A DNA stretch of 31,555 nucleotides from CAZCPB01 sp964540295 (lineage in GTDB: Bacteria > Planctomycetota > Phycisphaerae > Phycisphaerales > UBA1924): contig CAZIMT010000017.1 in NCBI GenBank assembly GCA_964540295.1, positions 1-31,555 of the forward strand, given 5' to 3'. Shown piece by piece: positions 23,728 through 31,555 of this stretch. Position 1 is the stretch's first letter. Every line of letters begins with the position of its first letter. The notes beneath the pieces are model-generated. The model worked only from the letters and a program-made list of their open reading frames with translations, had not been told where the DNA came from and searched no databases. Both the position numbers and the translations under genes were made by a program.

Positions 23728-25165
23728 CGCTCGCAGACCTCCTGCTCGCAGACTCCCCGAAACCGCTCAATGGAACAATCTCAAAGTCGCGGAGAGGGTT
23801 GGTGAAGATCCCGTGGACCGGGAGGTTCGGGCTGATTGCCGCGACCGCGACGGCGCTGTGAGCCCAGCACTGGATCACGTGGTACATCGGGTCTGTTCCC
23901 TCTCCGCACCCGTACGTGATGGTATAAGTCCCGGGCTGCAGACGCGGCCAGGCGAATTCCATGCGTACCAGATATTCACCCGCCGACGAGACATCGATAG
24001 GCCCGGCGGGGGGACTGATCGTGTTATCGCCACAGACATACGTCCCGGTGCGGTCCACGACCACGACGCCGAAGAAGAGGTTCTTCTTGGCAAGGGATGT
24101 CCGGATAACAAACCAGCCGACGTAGCGGTCGTCGGGGCGGATGGTTTCCATCGGGCCGCCGAAGCGGTCGGTGAAGGCGACGCGCTCGATGACGACCTCG
24201 CCAGCGCCGCTGAGGGACTCTTGAGGAACCTCGTGCCACAGTTCCGGCTTGACCCACGCGTGCTCGGGGCGCTCGGACGTGGCGGCGGCGGGCGTGCGCT
24301 CGGTGTCTGTTGGAGCGGGCTTGTCGCTCGTTCGAACGAGATGCCCGAACTCTTCGTTGTGGACGAGCTTGGTGTAGAACTCGATGGCGCGCACCGGCGG
24401 CCCGTCGAAGACCAGCTTGCCTTTGTGCATCACCAGGCATCGGTCGCACAGGGAGGTGATGGAGCCCATGTCGTGGGTGACGAGAAGTTTGGTGACGCCG
24501 CGCAGCTCGTCGCGCATGTGCCGCATGCACTTTTGCTGGAAGAAGACATCGCCGACCGCCAAGGCCTCGTCGACGATGAGGATGTCGGGGCGCATGATGA
24601 CAGCGGCGGCGAAGGCGACGCGGACGTACATGCCGCTGGAGTAGGTCTTCATCGGCTGGTCGATGAACTCACCGATGTCGGCGAACGCGGCGACGCTGGG
24701 GAAGAGTTCGTCCATGCGGGCGCGGGTGAACCCGGCGATGGCCCCGGCCATGTAGACGTTCTCGCGGCCCGTGAACTCGCTGTTGAAGCCCGCGCCCAGT
24801 TCGAGCAGGGCGGCGACTCGCCCGCGCACCTCGACGCTGCCAGCGGTGGGGGTGAGCACGCCCGCGACCAGTTGCAGGACGGTGCTCTTGCCCGAGCCGT
24901 TGCGCCCGATGATGCCGACGGACTCGCCCTGGCGCACAACGAAGGATGCGTCGTTGACGGCCCAGAAATCCTTGAAGAACTGTTTCTTCCAGCGGAAGAG
25001 GGCTTGTTTGAGCCGGTCGGCGGGCCGGCCGTAGATGTGATAGCACTTGCCTAGGTTGCGGGCGTCCACGGCGATCTCGGCGCGAGGCGCGGTCGGCTTC
25101 ACGTCCAGAGAGACGGCTGGCGTGGCGTTGGTCGACGCGGATTGTGAAGAAGTGGGGGAGAGCAT
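23690..25165 (-). CDS. wzt: Polysaccharide ABC exporter ATP-binding protein with C-terminal carbohydrate-binding domain
   Basis: A 491-residue protein, the size of two-domain Wzt. The ATPase has Walker A GRNGSGKST (87-95), LELGAGFNSEFTGREN (the Wzt/TagH family block), signature YSSGM (175-179), Walker B ILIVDE (195-200) and VTHDM. After a Pro/Thr-rich linker (about 285-315) comes a beta-sandwich domain (about 325-475) with VVVDRTGTYVCGDNT and HSAVAVAAISPN...HGI, as in Wzt-C domains that recognise the modified end of the exported chain. It powers export through the Wzm permease, whose gene lies divergently. The ATG at 25163-25165 is the first start of the frame; the first 30 residues are low-complexity. 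Confidence 0.93.
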   Translation of the reverse strand: MLSPTSSQSASTNATPAVSLDVKPTAPRAEIAVDARNLGKCYHIYGRPADRLKQALFRWKKQFFKDFWAVNDASFVVRQGESVGIIGRNGSGKSTVLQLVAGVLTPTAGSVEVRGRVAALLELGAGFNSEFTGRENVYMAGAIAGFTRARMDELFPSVAAFADIGEFIDQPMKTYSSGMYVRVAFAAAVIMRPDILIVDEALAVGDVFFQQKCMRHMRDELRGVTKLLVTHDMGSITSLCDRCLVMHKGKLVFDGPPVRAIEFYTKLVHNEEFGHLVRTSDKPAPTDTERTPAAATSERPEHAWVKPELWHEVPQESLSGAGEVVIERVAFTDRFGGPMETIRPDDRYVGWFVIRTSLAKKNLFFGVVVVDRTGTYVCGDNTISPPAGPIDVSSAGEYLVRMEFAWPRLQPGTYTITYGCGEGTDPMYHVIQCWAHSAVAVAAISPNLPVHGIFTNPLRDFEIVPLSGFGESASRRSASVESAQVQTSVQA

Positions 25166-25227
25166 CGTGGGTGGTGCGATTCTGCACAGATCGGTGTGAG
25201 CTGGGGTATCTGTTTTCAGTTCTTGAA

Positions 25228-26028
25228 TCAGGCGGTTGCGCGAGTGAGGAGTTCAGCCGCCGCGTTCTTGGCGTTGGGCGCACCTTGGATCATGCACACG
25301 CCGCAGGGGTCTTTATAGACCTCGTTATGGAGGTTGGGGGTCGCGCCGTTGCGAAGGTTGAGGGCGTTGACACCAGGGTTGCGTGCGAGCCACTCTGCCA
25401 GCGCCCGGCGGACTCCGCCCTCTTTGGTGCGGTCGAATTGCTCAGCGAAGACGGTCGAATCGTGGCAGAGGAGGATCCCGCCGGGGACGAGCCGCGGGTA
25501 CCACAGATCGAGCTCGCGCAGGGTGTGAGAGTAGATGTGCGAGGAGTCGATGAGGACGAGCTGAGGGTCGGTGCCGAGGTACTCGCGAGCCTTTTCGGGC
25601 ATGTCGAGGGCGGCCGAGTCGGAGCAGACGACCTCGACGTGCTCGCTCAGCCCGGCGCGGGCGACCCATTCGCGGGTGTAGTCGCTGACCATGGGGTCGA
25701 TGTCGATGGTAAACAGCCCGTGCTTGAACCCCATGCGGCGAAGCATGAAGCCCATGAGGAGCGTGGAGTACCCGGTGTAGTGCCCGGCCTGCACGACGGC
25801 CTTGAGGCAACTGCCCATGAGCAGCCCTTGGATGATGGAGATGAGCGGGACCTGGCACTCGCCGATGAGGTCGCGTTTCTCGGTGTCGTCGAACCAGGCG
25901 TCGAGGATCTCCCACTCCTCGTCGCTGAGGAACTGATAGACGGGCGGGACGTAGTTGGTGTTGTCGGCGATCCAGTGCCACCAGTACCGGCGGTGGGTGC
26001 GGTTGCGAAATTCAAGAGATCGGGTCAC
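25228..26028 (-). CDS. Class I SAM-dependent methyltransferase (Methyltransf_24)
   Basis: A 266-residue protein with VVQAGHYTGYSTLLMG as the SAM-binding loop, LFTIDIDP, and VLIDSSHIYSHTLREL with GGILLCHDS near the end of the domain; this places it in the Methyltransf_24 group. The C-terminus has a Cys pair (DPCGVCM). The GTG start (26026-26028) has GGAG 7 bases upstream. It is the first gene of the left-going polysaccharide operon and starts 165 bases from the divergent wzm gene. Its substrate is likely a sugar of the same polysaccharide. Confidence 0.86.
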   Translation of the reverse strand: MTRSLEFRNRTHRRYWWHWIADNTNYVPPVYQFLSDEEWEILDAWFDDTEKRDLIGECQVPLISIIQGLLMGSCLKAVVQAGHYTGYSTLLMGFMLRRMGFKHGLFTIDIDPMVSDYTREWVARAGLSEHVEVVCSDSAALDMPEKAREYLGTDPQLVLIDSSHIYSHTLRELDLWYPRLVPGGILLCHDSTVFAEQFDRTKEGGVRRALAEWLARNPGVNALNLRNGATPNLHNEVYKDPCGVCMIQGAPNAKNAAAELLTRATA

Positions 26029-26193
26029 GAGGAGTCTCCAATGAGCAGGCCGAGCGGGTTGGGCGGCGAGCCGGTCTGACGAGCCGGGGCTGACGAGCAG
26101 GAAGAGGAGTATATGATCGATCGCGCGGCGGCCTCTGAGGGCGGTTCAGAGAACGCCCCTGGTTGGTCGCGAGCCCATCTTCGCTGAGCACGT

Positions 26194-27108
26194 ATGAGCA
26201 CGATCACGACTAACGCCACGACCAATGCCACGACCAACACACCGTCCAAGAGCACGATCACCGTGCAGTCGGCGACGCCGCGTTCGATCGTGGCGTACTT
26301 GAACCCGCTAGCGATGGTGGCGTCGCTGTGGCGGAACCGGGCGCTGGCGGTCGCGCTGGCGAAACGCGACATCGAGCAGAAGTACAAGGCCCACCGGCTG
26401 GGGATCCTGTGGGTGCTGGTCAACCCGCTCGTGCTGCTGGCGGTGTACACCTTCGTGTTCAGCGTGGTCTTCCCGACCAAGCTCACGGATCAGAAAGAGG
26501 AGAAGCTAGGCCTGTTCGCGCTGGCGGTGTTCGCGGGGTTGCTCACGTTCGGCATCTTCCGCGAGGTGGCGGCCCGGGCCCCGATGGTGATCGTGTCGAA
26601 TCGTCACTTCGTGACGAAAATGGTTTTTCCGCTGGAGATTCTGGCGCTGGCGGAGGTCTTGTCGGCGTTGTTCAACTTCGCCATCGGGATGGTGGTGTGG
26701 CTGGTGGGCTACGGGTTTATTGTGCGCGAGGTGCCGACGTGGCACGCGTTGCTGGTGCCGGTCTTGATCCTGCCGGTGTGCCTGGCGGGGCTGGGGGTGT
26801 CGTGGATTTTTTCGTCGCTGGGCGCGTTTCTGCGTGACCTGACGAGCATGGTGGAGCTGGCGGTCACGGTTTTATTCTTCATCACGCCGATCTTTTTCCG
26901 GCTGGATCGGCTGCCAGCAGAATATCAGCACGCGCTCTCGTACAACCCGCTGGCGCACGTGGTCCAAGGCGTGCGCTCGGCGCTGCTTGACCACGCCGAG
27001 CCTGACTGGGCGTGGTTTGGGTGGGCCTTGGCCGGGTCGTTGGCGCTGGCGGTGGTCGGCTACGCCTTCTTTATGAAGAGCAAGCGTGCGTTTGCGGATG
27101 TGTTGTGA
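26194..27108 (+). CDS. wzm: Polysaccharide ABC exporter permease
   Basis: A 304-residue ABC-2 permease with six predicted membrane helices. It has KRDIEQKYKAHRLGILWVLVNPL, the conserved cytoplasmic block just before the first helix, then FGIFREVAARAP and SSLGAFLRDLTSMVELAV and a final FITPIFFRLDRLP plus YNPLAHVVQGVR. The N-terminus is an odd Thr/Asn-rich stretch with a short repeat (NATTNATTNT). It forms the channel for the lipid-linked polysaccharide together with the Wzt ATPase. In most loci wzm and wzt are adjacent on one strand; here wzm is divergent and separated by a methyltransferase gene, and the shared 165-base gap would hold both promoters. Confidence 0.92.
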   Translation: MSTITTNATTNATTNTPSKSTITVQSATPRSIVAYLNPLAMVASLWRNRALAVALAKRDIEQKYKAHRLGILWVLVNPLVLLAVYTFVFSVVFPTKLTDQKEEKLGLFALAVFAGLLTFGIFREVAARAPMVIVSNRHFVTKMVFPLEILALAEVLSALFNFAIGMVVWLVGYGFIVREVPTWHALLVPVLILPVCLAGLGVSWIFSSLGAFLRDLTSMVELAVTVLFFITPIFFRLDRLPAEYQHALSYNPLAHVVQGVRSALLDHAEPDWAWFGWALAGSLALAVVGYAFFMKSKRAFADVL

Positions 27109-27148
27109 ACCGGCGGCAGGCGAGGCTTCGCGGCAAAGCTGGGCCCGC

Positions 27149-28195
27149 TCAGGGAGTGGGCGCAACGGGAGTCCACTCGACGATCTTGGTGGTCGGGGTG
27201 GTTTGGACAAGCGTGATGTCGTCGTAATACACATGGCTGACCGTGCTGTCGTAGAGATCGACCGCGGCGAGGCGTAGAGCCCCGCCCAGCCGGTTCCAAG
27301 AACCCGTGAACAGCAGATTCTCGTCGTAGGTGGCGGTCTGGGTTCCGTTGTCGAGGTTGATCTGGACGACGATTGGGACCCACCGGTCGCGCTGGAGCTT
27401 GAGCTGGTTCCCGGTGACGGAGCCCGTCATGTTGTCGTAGACGACGTTGCTGGTCAGCACGAAACGGATCTGAGTGCTCCAGGACTTGGAGCCTTCCGCG
27501 GCGTAGGTGTTCATTAGGATGAAATAGGTGTCGGTGCCGGTGGCTGAGGAGGGGATGTATTGGTACGCCGTGTAGGTCCAGGTCCCCGACGTTTGAGTGT
27601 GGAGATGGACAGGGTCGGAGGTAGAGCGGATATCGATGGAGTTGGCGCCGCTGCGGGCGAGCGAGTTGGTCGCGTACCCGGCCGCGCCCTTGGAATTGTC
27701 CCAGCCCATCCAGCCGCCGACGTTGTGGAGCGCGGTGTCGGAGGCATAGGACTCGAAACCGTCGGCGAACGCGGCGGACGCCAGGCTTGTCACCCAGAAC
27801 TCGCGTTGACTGAGAACCCCGCCGGCGCGGCCTTGGGCGCTGAAGCGCCGTCCGCTGGCGCTCGACACGCTGGTCACGCGGAACTGGGCTGTGCCCAGGG
27901 CTGGGTCGTTGGCGGCGTCGCCGTCGTTGCTGATGGTGCCAATGGTTCCGTCACCGTCGGCGTCGGTGTTGTTGTAAATCTCGGCGAGGGACATGTTGGT
28001 CGCGGCCTCGGCGGCGTAAAAGGCGTTGGTGGACTGGACGCGCAGCCCGGCGAGCTCGTGGTCGCGCGTGCCTCCGCCAACCACACCGAAAACGACGAGC
28101 GAGAGGACGACCATGGCTAGGAGCACTGCGACCACAACGGTACCTCGTCGTCGCGTGGCCTTAAAAGCCTGCGGTATGGTCGCCTGTGGGTTCAT
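27149..28195 (-). CDS. PilX-like pilus assembly protein
   Basis: A 348-residue protein whose N-terminus matches PilX: RRRGTVVVAVLLAMVVLSLVVFGVV (membrane helix about 18-38), followed by NAFYAAEAATN, the conserved YAAEA motif. The stretch DADGDGTIGTISNDGD looks like a calcium-binding loop. The C-terminal two thirds appear beta-rich and may be a lectin-like sandwich (WTYTAYQYIPSS, YYDDITLV). It is the last gene of the pilus operon, 24 bases after the PilP-like gene, and is convergent with wzm 40 bases away. In PilX proteins the globular part is shorter, so this is an extended version. Confidence 0.8.
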   Translation of the reverse strand: MNPQATIPQAFKATRRRGTVVVAVLLAMVVLSLVVFGVVGGGTRDHELAGLRVQSTNAFYAAEAATNMSLAEIYNNTDADGDGTIGTISNDGDAANDPALGTAQFRVTSVSSASGRRFSAQGRAGGVLSQREFWVTSLASAAFADGFESYASDTALHNVGGWMGWDNSKGAAGYATNSLARSGANSIDIRSTSDPVHLHTQTSGTWTYTAYQYIPSSATGTDTYFILMNTYAAEGSKSWSTQIRFVLTSNVVYDNMTGSVTGNQLKLQRDRWVPIVVQINLDNGTQTATYDENLLFTGSWNRLGGALRLAAVDLYDSTVSHVYYDDITLVQTTPTTKIVEWTPVAPTP

Positions 28196-28219
28196 GAGTG
28201 TTTGCGTCTTAAGATCGAT

Positions 28220-28759
28220 CTATCGCGATTTCTGGGACGGCGGTGTCAGTTTGATCGTCCGTCCTGATTTGCCGAGCACGGTGACCGTGCGCGCGCCGAC
28301 GTCGATCTCGGTGATTGTCCAGCCTGGCGCGACCTCGTCACCCACGGTCACGATGCGGTTGTTGACGGAGGCGAGCTGGCGTGTTTCGCCAGCCATGATC
28401 CCGGTGAGAAGGAGTTTGGGCCCGTTGTCCTGAGTTTCCGGGAGGTCCGGCGTGGGCACCGGCCGGGGTTCTTCGCTCGCCTGCGGGGCCTGGTACATGG
28501 GCGAGAGTTCACGGTTGCTCGCCGCGAGGTTGGCCCGCTCGGCGAGCAGGAAGGCCGCGGCTCGTTGTTGGGCGGTGGTGAGCGGCTTCTCGGCGCTGCT
28601 GTTGATGACGGGAGCGATGAGCTCTTGCGAGGTTTCGCTCGCTTGCGCGAGGGCCGGGCCCCAGTCGGCGAGCAGCTGCGTGAGCTGGACGGCCAGCAAC
28701 GGCGCGATGAGGGCCCCCGAGCCCAGCAGTCTTTGAAATGTTGGTCCGTCGAGTCTCAT
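28220..28759 (-). CDS. PilP/GspC-like pilus or secretion assembly protein
   Basis: A 179-residue protein with one N-terminal membrane segment (about 10-30), a Pro-rich linker and a C-terminal beta-domain: LLLTGIMAGETRQLASVNNRIVTVGDEV, WTITEIDVGARTVTVLG and GRTIKLTP, the HR-type fold of PilP and GspC that links inner-membrane assembly to the secretin. The ATG at 28757-28759 overlaps the TGA of the PilO-like gene (ATGA), so the two are coupled. The membrane part has no lipobox, unlike many PilP proteins. Confidence 0.78.
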   Translation of the reverse strand: MRLDGPTFQRLLGSGALIAPLLAVQLTQLLADWGPALAQASETSQELIAPVINSSAEKPLTTAQQRAAAFLLAERANLAASNRELSPMYQAPQASEEPRPVPTPDLPETQDNGPKLLLTGIMAGETRQLASVNNRIVTVGDEVAPGWTITEIDVGARTVTVLGKSGRTIKLTPPSQKSR

Positions 28760-29439
28760 CGAGGTGCCCCTTCCTCGCGCGGCGCGGGCGCGGGTGCCGC
28801 GGTGAGCGTGGTGACAGGCGTGAGACCGAAGGCGAAGTGTTCGGTCTGGATCTGGGCGGACACGGGGTATCGCGGGTCCGTGTCGTCGACGGTGATGCGG
28901 ATTGAAGTCAGCACGCTGAAGCCGGTGCGGATCGTGAGGCCTTCGATGAACTTCGCGAGGTCGCTGTACTGGGCCGCGACCGAGAGCGTGTAGCCGGTGC
29001 TGATGTCCTTGGGCGCCAGCGTCGCGAGCGGCGCGAGCTGCATGCCCGGCGCGAGCGCGTTGTGGGGCGCGGCGGGTGTGGGTGTCGGACTGATGGCCTC
29101 GGCTCTGGTGGTCGGGGTCGGTCTTACCTGGTCCACCCGCACGTTGTGCTCGGAGGCGAGCGTCATGATCGCGGCGAACATCAGCGAGTCGTCGCGAGCG
29201 TGCGCGCTGCGACGAGCGATCTCGTCGCGGTACCGGGCGGACGTGCGGTCGAGTTGATCCAACTGAAACGACGAAAGATCGTCGGCCGTGGTTGTGGCTT
29301 GGGTGATGTGCGATTTGTACCGTGCAGCGCCCATCTCCAGCTGCTGCTCGACCGGGCGCACCAGAAAGGAGTACGCGGCGGCGCAGACGGCGACGGCGAT
29401 CAGACTCTCGACGGCGAGGCGACGGAGCGGGTGGCTCAT
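28756..29439 (-). CDS. PilO-like pilus assembly protein
   Basis: A 227-residue protein with a short cytoplasmic start, one membrane helix (about 10-27), a coiled coil (about 28-85) and a ferredoxin-like C-terminal domain with YSDLAKFIEGLTIRTGFSVLTSIRI, as in PilO. A Pro/Thr-rich linker (about 107-130) breaks the two parts. PilO pairs with PilN to link the ring proteins to the secretin. Both its ends overlap the neighbours by ATGA. Confidence 0.8.
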   Translation of the reverse strand: MSHPLRRLAVESLIAVAVCAAAYSFLVRPVEQQLEMGAARYKSHITQATTTADDLSSFQLDQLDRTSARYRDEIARRSAHARDDSLMFAAIMTLASEHNVRVDQVRPTPTTRAEAISPTPTPAAPHNALAPGMQLAPLATLAPKDISTGYTLSVAAQYSDLAKFIEGLTIRTGFSVLTSIRITVDDTDPRYPVSAQIQTEHFAFGLTPVTTLTAAPAPAPREEGAPR

Positions 29440-31187
29440 GGCGTTCCCTCCGGCGAATCCGGCGTCGCGGCCAGGTCACCCCAGCCGTCGCCGGGATGGG
29501 CGAGAGCGGGGAGCGAGACGGCGAGGAGGGTCAGGTCGAAGTTCTGAGCCTCGTGCCCGTCGACGACGCCGCGTTGGCAGGTGCCGAGCTTCACGGATTC
29601 GATGAGCGGGTTCGCGCCGAGCCGATCGATATAATCTTTGATGAGTGCCGCGGCGTTCTGCCCAGCGTTCTGTCCGGCGTCGGTCCGAAGCGAGGCACGA
29701 AGCTGGCAGCGTGCTCCGTCAGAGTTGCTCTGAAGGTTGATCGAGGTAATGCGGATCTCTGGTGGGGTGGCTCGCCCTAACGCTCGAATGATGGCGGCCC
29801 AGTCGGGGGTTTGGCCCAGAGCCGCCCGGATGCGTCCTTGCGTTGCGATGATTTCTGTTCGTGTGTGGAGCGAGCGGTCGTGCGATCGGACCAGGGTCGC
29901 GTCGGCCGCCGTGAGCGATCGCAGCGCGTCGAGCGTCTGGGTCTGGGCTTGCAGTTCGGCTCGGGTGATGATTGAATCGAACGCGATCAGGCCACCGGCG
30001 ACGGCCACGCCGCCCCAGAGGGCCCGGCGGACGCGCGTGGCTGTTTGCGTTTGTTGATGAGCGTGCGGCAAAAGGAGCGGAATCGTGGCCTTGTCGGACA
30101 GATACGAGTCGATCACGCGGCGTGCGCCGCGCGGTTCAGCGGTGTGGGCGCTTTCGGTCTGGGCCGTGGTGGTCCGGCCGCCGAGCGGGAAGCCGCTCTG
30201 CGTGGAGAGCGATTGAGCGAGGTTAGCCAGTGCCGCTCCGGGCCCGGCGAGGTACAGGCGGACGTTTGGGCGTTCCTCTTCGCCGACGCCGAAGCGGACA
30301 GACTGCTTGGTCTCGAGGGCCAAGCGTTGGATCACGGGCTGGAGAAGTGGCAGGAGCGACGCGCCGGTGAGATCCGACCCGCCCGGGATCTCTGTGCCGG
30401 GCGCGGGGATGCCGACCTGTGCGAGGATCGAGCGGAGCGTGGGGCGATCAAGAGAGACCGAGGCGGCCTCGGCGTTGCGTGTGCGGAGCGGTCGCGCGAT
30501 CGCGTCGATGAACGAATCAGTGCCAGCCGCGATGGCGCGAACGAAGCTCAGGCGGCCGAGCTGGCCCACGGCGAGCACCGAGGAGTGATCGCCGAGCCAG
30601 AGCACGGCGAGAACCTCGCCGGGCGAGTGCGGTTCAACGCAGAGCCGGGCTGCGCTGCGAAGGATGACGGATTCGAGAGGGGCCATGCCCGCGAGCTTGA
30701 GCCCGGCCGCGCCAACCCAGGCCGCGATGGCGGCGGCGCGATCGTCGGATTCGGCGATGGCGAGCGAGTGCGTGTTCGGGACGAAGATCTTTGTTGATTC
30801 GTTCGCGGCACCCTTGGAGAGGGTGTCCCTGGTGATCGTGCTGACCTGAAAGAGGTTCCGATCGATCGAGAACCCCGCGAGCCCCGTGATCGCCATCTCG
30901 GCGGCCTGTCGAGCGTCGTCGGCGTTGGTGGCCGACGGGCACGAGGAGATGGTCGCGACCGAGCCTGGTGCCGTGTAGAAGACGGTCGCCTTCGCGCTGG
31001 CGCACCCGAGGTCGGTGATCATCTGCGCGAGCTTGGCCTCGAGCGTGTTGAGCACCCCGGGCCAGGCCTTGTCCCAGCCCTGGGTGTCGTGGTGATGGAC
31101 GCGCGAGTCGGCGACGGCGCGATCGCGGACCAGCGCGACTTCGAGCTTCGAGGGCGAGACTTCGATGATGACTGATTGGTCAGCCAC
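29436..31187 (-). CDS. Fused PilM-PilN-type pilus assembly protein
   Basis: A 583-residue protein. Residues 1-365 look like an actin-like cytoplasmic PilM domain (opening VIIEVSPSKLEVALV, then VLAVLWLGDHSSVLAVGQ with RLSFVRAIAAGTD, and later NVRLYLAGPGAALANL). A membrane helix lies at about 389-407, followed by a coiled coil and a PilN-like ferredoxin-fold domain (PPEIRITSINLQS, IKDYIDRLGANPLIESVKL). In type IV pili these are usually two proteins; a fusion of this kind is the layout of GspL in type II secretion. The GTG start (31185-31187) is the first of the frame, with a weak ribosome site. Its TGA overlaps the PilO-like start. Confidence 0.8.
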   Translation of the reverse strand: MADQSVIIEVSPSKLEVALVRDRAVADSRVHHHDTQGWDKAWPGVLNTLEAKLAQMITDLGCASAKATVFYTAPGSVATISSCPSATNADDARQAAEMAITGLAGFSIDRNLFQVSTITRDTLSKGAANESTKIFVPNTHSLAIAESDDRAAAIAAWVGAAGLKLAGMAPLESVILRSAARLCVEPHSPGEVLAVLWLGDHSSVLAVGQLGRLSFVRAIAAGTDSFIDAIARPLRTRNAEAASVSLDRPTLRSILAQVGIPAPGTEIPGGSDLTGASLLPLLQPVIQRLALETKQSVRFGVGEEERPNVRLYLAGPGAALANLAQSLSTQSGFPLGGRTTTAQTESAHTAEPRGARRVIDSYLSDKATIPLLLPHAHQQTQTATRVRRALWGGVAVAGGLIAFDSIITRAELQAQTQTLDALRSLTAADATLVRSHDRSLHTRTEIIATQGRIRAALGQTPDWAAIIRALGRATPPEIRITSINLQSNSDGARCQLRASLRTDAGQNAGQNAAALIKDYIDRLGANPLIESVKLGTCQRGVVDGHEAQNFDLTLLAVSLPALAHPGDGWGDLAATPDSPEGTP

Positions 31188-31342
31188 GGGCGGTTATCCG
31201 ATCGACAAGGTCCTACGAAGCGAAGAGAAACGCAGGGAACTTTCCGGATCGTTATCGGTGATATCAGATCACGACTTGTGCTCGGGTGCGCGCGAGAACT
31301 CGGTGCGCTGAAGAGCGTATTCCGGACGATTCAGAAACACGA

Positions 31343-31555
31343 TCAGGTGGAACTCCCGGCGATCTGGGAACGAAGAAAGACGCGGGTGCGAAGAGTTTCG
31401 GTGATGCCGTCGCGTTGGCTGCTCAGGGTGATCTCGACGCGACGGACGGGCGTGCAGGCGCTGCCGCTGAGCGTGGCGGCGAGCGCGGCGTTGCTCTCGT
31501 CGTAGCACGTAAGGCTCAGCGCGGTGACGTTGTTCAACAGAGTGCTCGCGGAACC
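31343..31555 (-). CDS. Pseudopilin-like protein (partial, N-terminus off the right edge)
   Basis: The last 70 residues of a protein that continues past the right edge. The part seen, with LNNVTALSLTCYDESN and VRRVEITLSSQRDGITETLRTRVFLRSQ, resembles the C-terminal strands of pseudopilins such as GspJ/PilW. It lies upstream of the PilM-PilN gene on the same strand, 155 bases away. Function is a guess from pattern and place. Confidence 0.55.
   Translation of the reverse strand, partial: GSASTLLNNVTALSLTCYDESNAALAATLSGSACTPVRRVEITLSSQRDGITETLRTRVFLRSQIAGSST

Overview
The window is high-GC bacterial DNA that best fits a planctomycete, probably class Phycisphaerae. The signs are a surface protein with a VPAP-type C-terminal sorting tail ending in RRRR, a dockerin-bearing beta-propeller protein, a pseudopilin of the planctomycete H-X9-DG style, a split pilus-assembly operon, and frequent GTG/TTG starts with 4-base ATGA/GTGA overlaps. 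This placement is inferred from gene content; no rRNA is present.

Left part (1-8.65 kb): an HscA-like Hsp70 cut by the left edge, a divergent repeat-rich lipoprotein, a doubtful lipoprotein gene without a normal start, gyrA, a frameshifted DUF2798 membrane protein, a translationally coupled GAF-histidine kinase and receiver-SpoIIE phosphatase pair, and a BFD-like [2Fe-2S] protein.

Middle (8.7-16 kb), the most interesting part: a minus-strand leader at about 12.51-12.77 kb carries all hallmark elements of a cobalamin (B12) riboswitch, preceded by a good sigma-70 promoter. The next genes downstream are three overlapping genes: a sorting-tail surface protein, an exported beta-propeller with dockerin, and a pseudopilin. 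None is a known B12 gene, so this looks like an undescribed, B12-repressed surface system, perhaps for B12 capture. Next to it lies a zinc importer (znuA, znuC, znuB), with a heptamer tandem repeat and a possible metal-regulator palindrome upstream of znuA.

Right-centre (16.2-17.1 kb): a tRNA-Ala(CGC) with its own -10 box and a strong terminator, then the relic of a P-loop kinase/AAA protein with two frameshifts, P-loop damage and a nonsense codon.

Right part (17.1-31.6 kb): a cell-surface polysaccharide locus with ABC-2 export: six minus-strand genes (HAD-type protein, GT4-like glycosyltransferase, CmcI-like methyltransferase, methyltransferase with long coiled coil, Wzt with carbohydrate-binding tail, another methyltransferase) and a divergent wzm. 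The coiled-coil methyltransferase beside Wzt recalls the WbdD chain-length ruler. The HAD protein and the glycosyltransferase share the same C-terminal tail. The window ends in a type IV pilus / type II secretion-like assembly operon (PilM-PilN fusion, PilO-like, PilP-like, PilX-like, and a partial pseudopilin-like gene).
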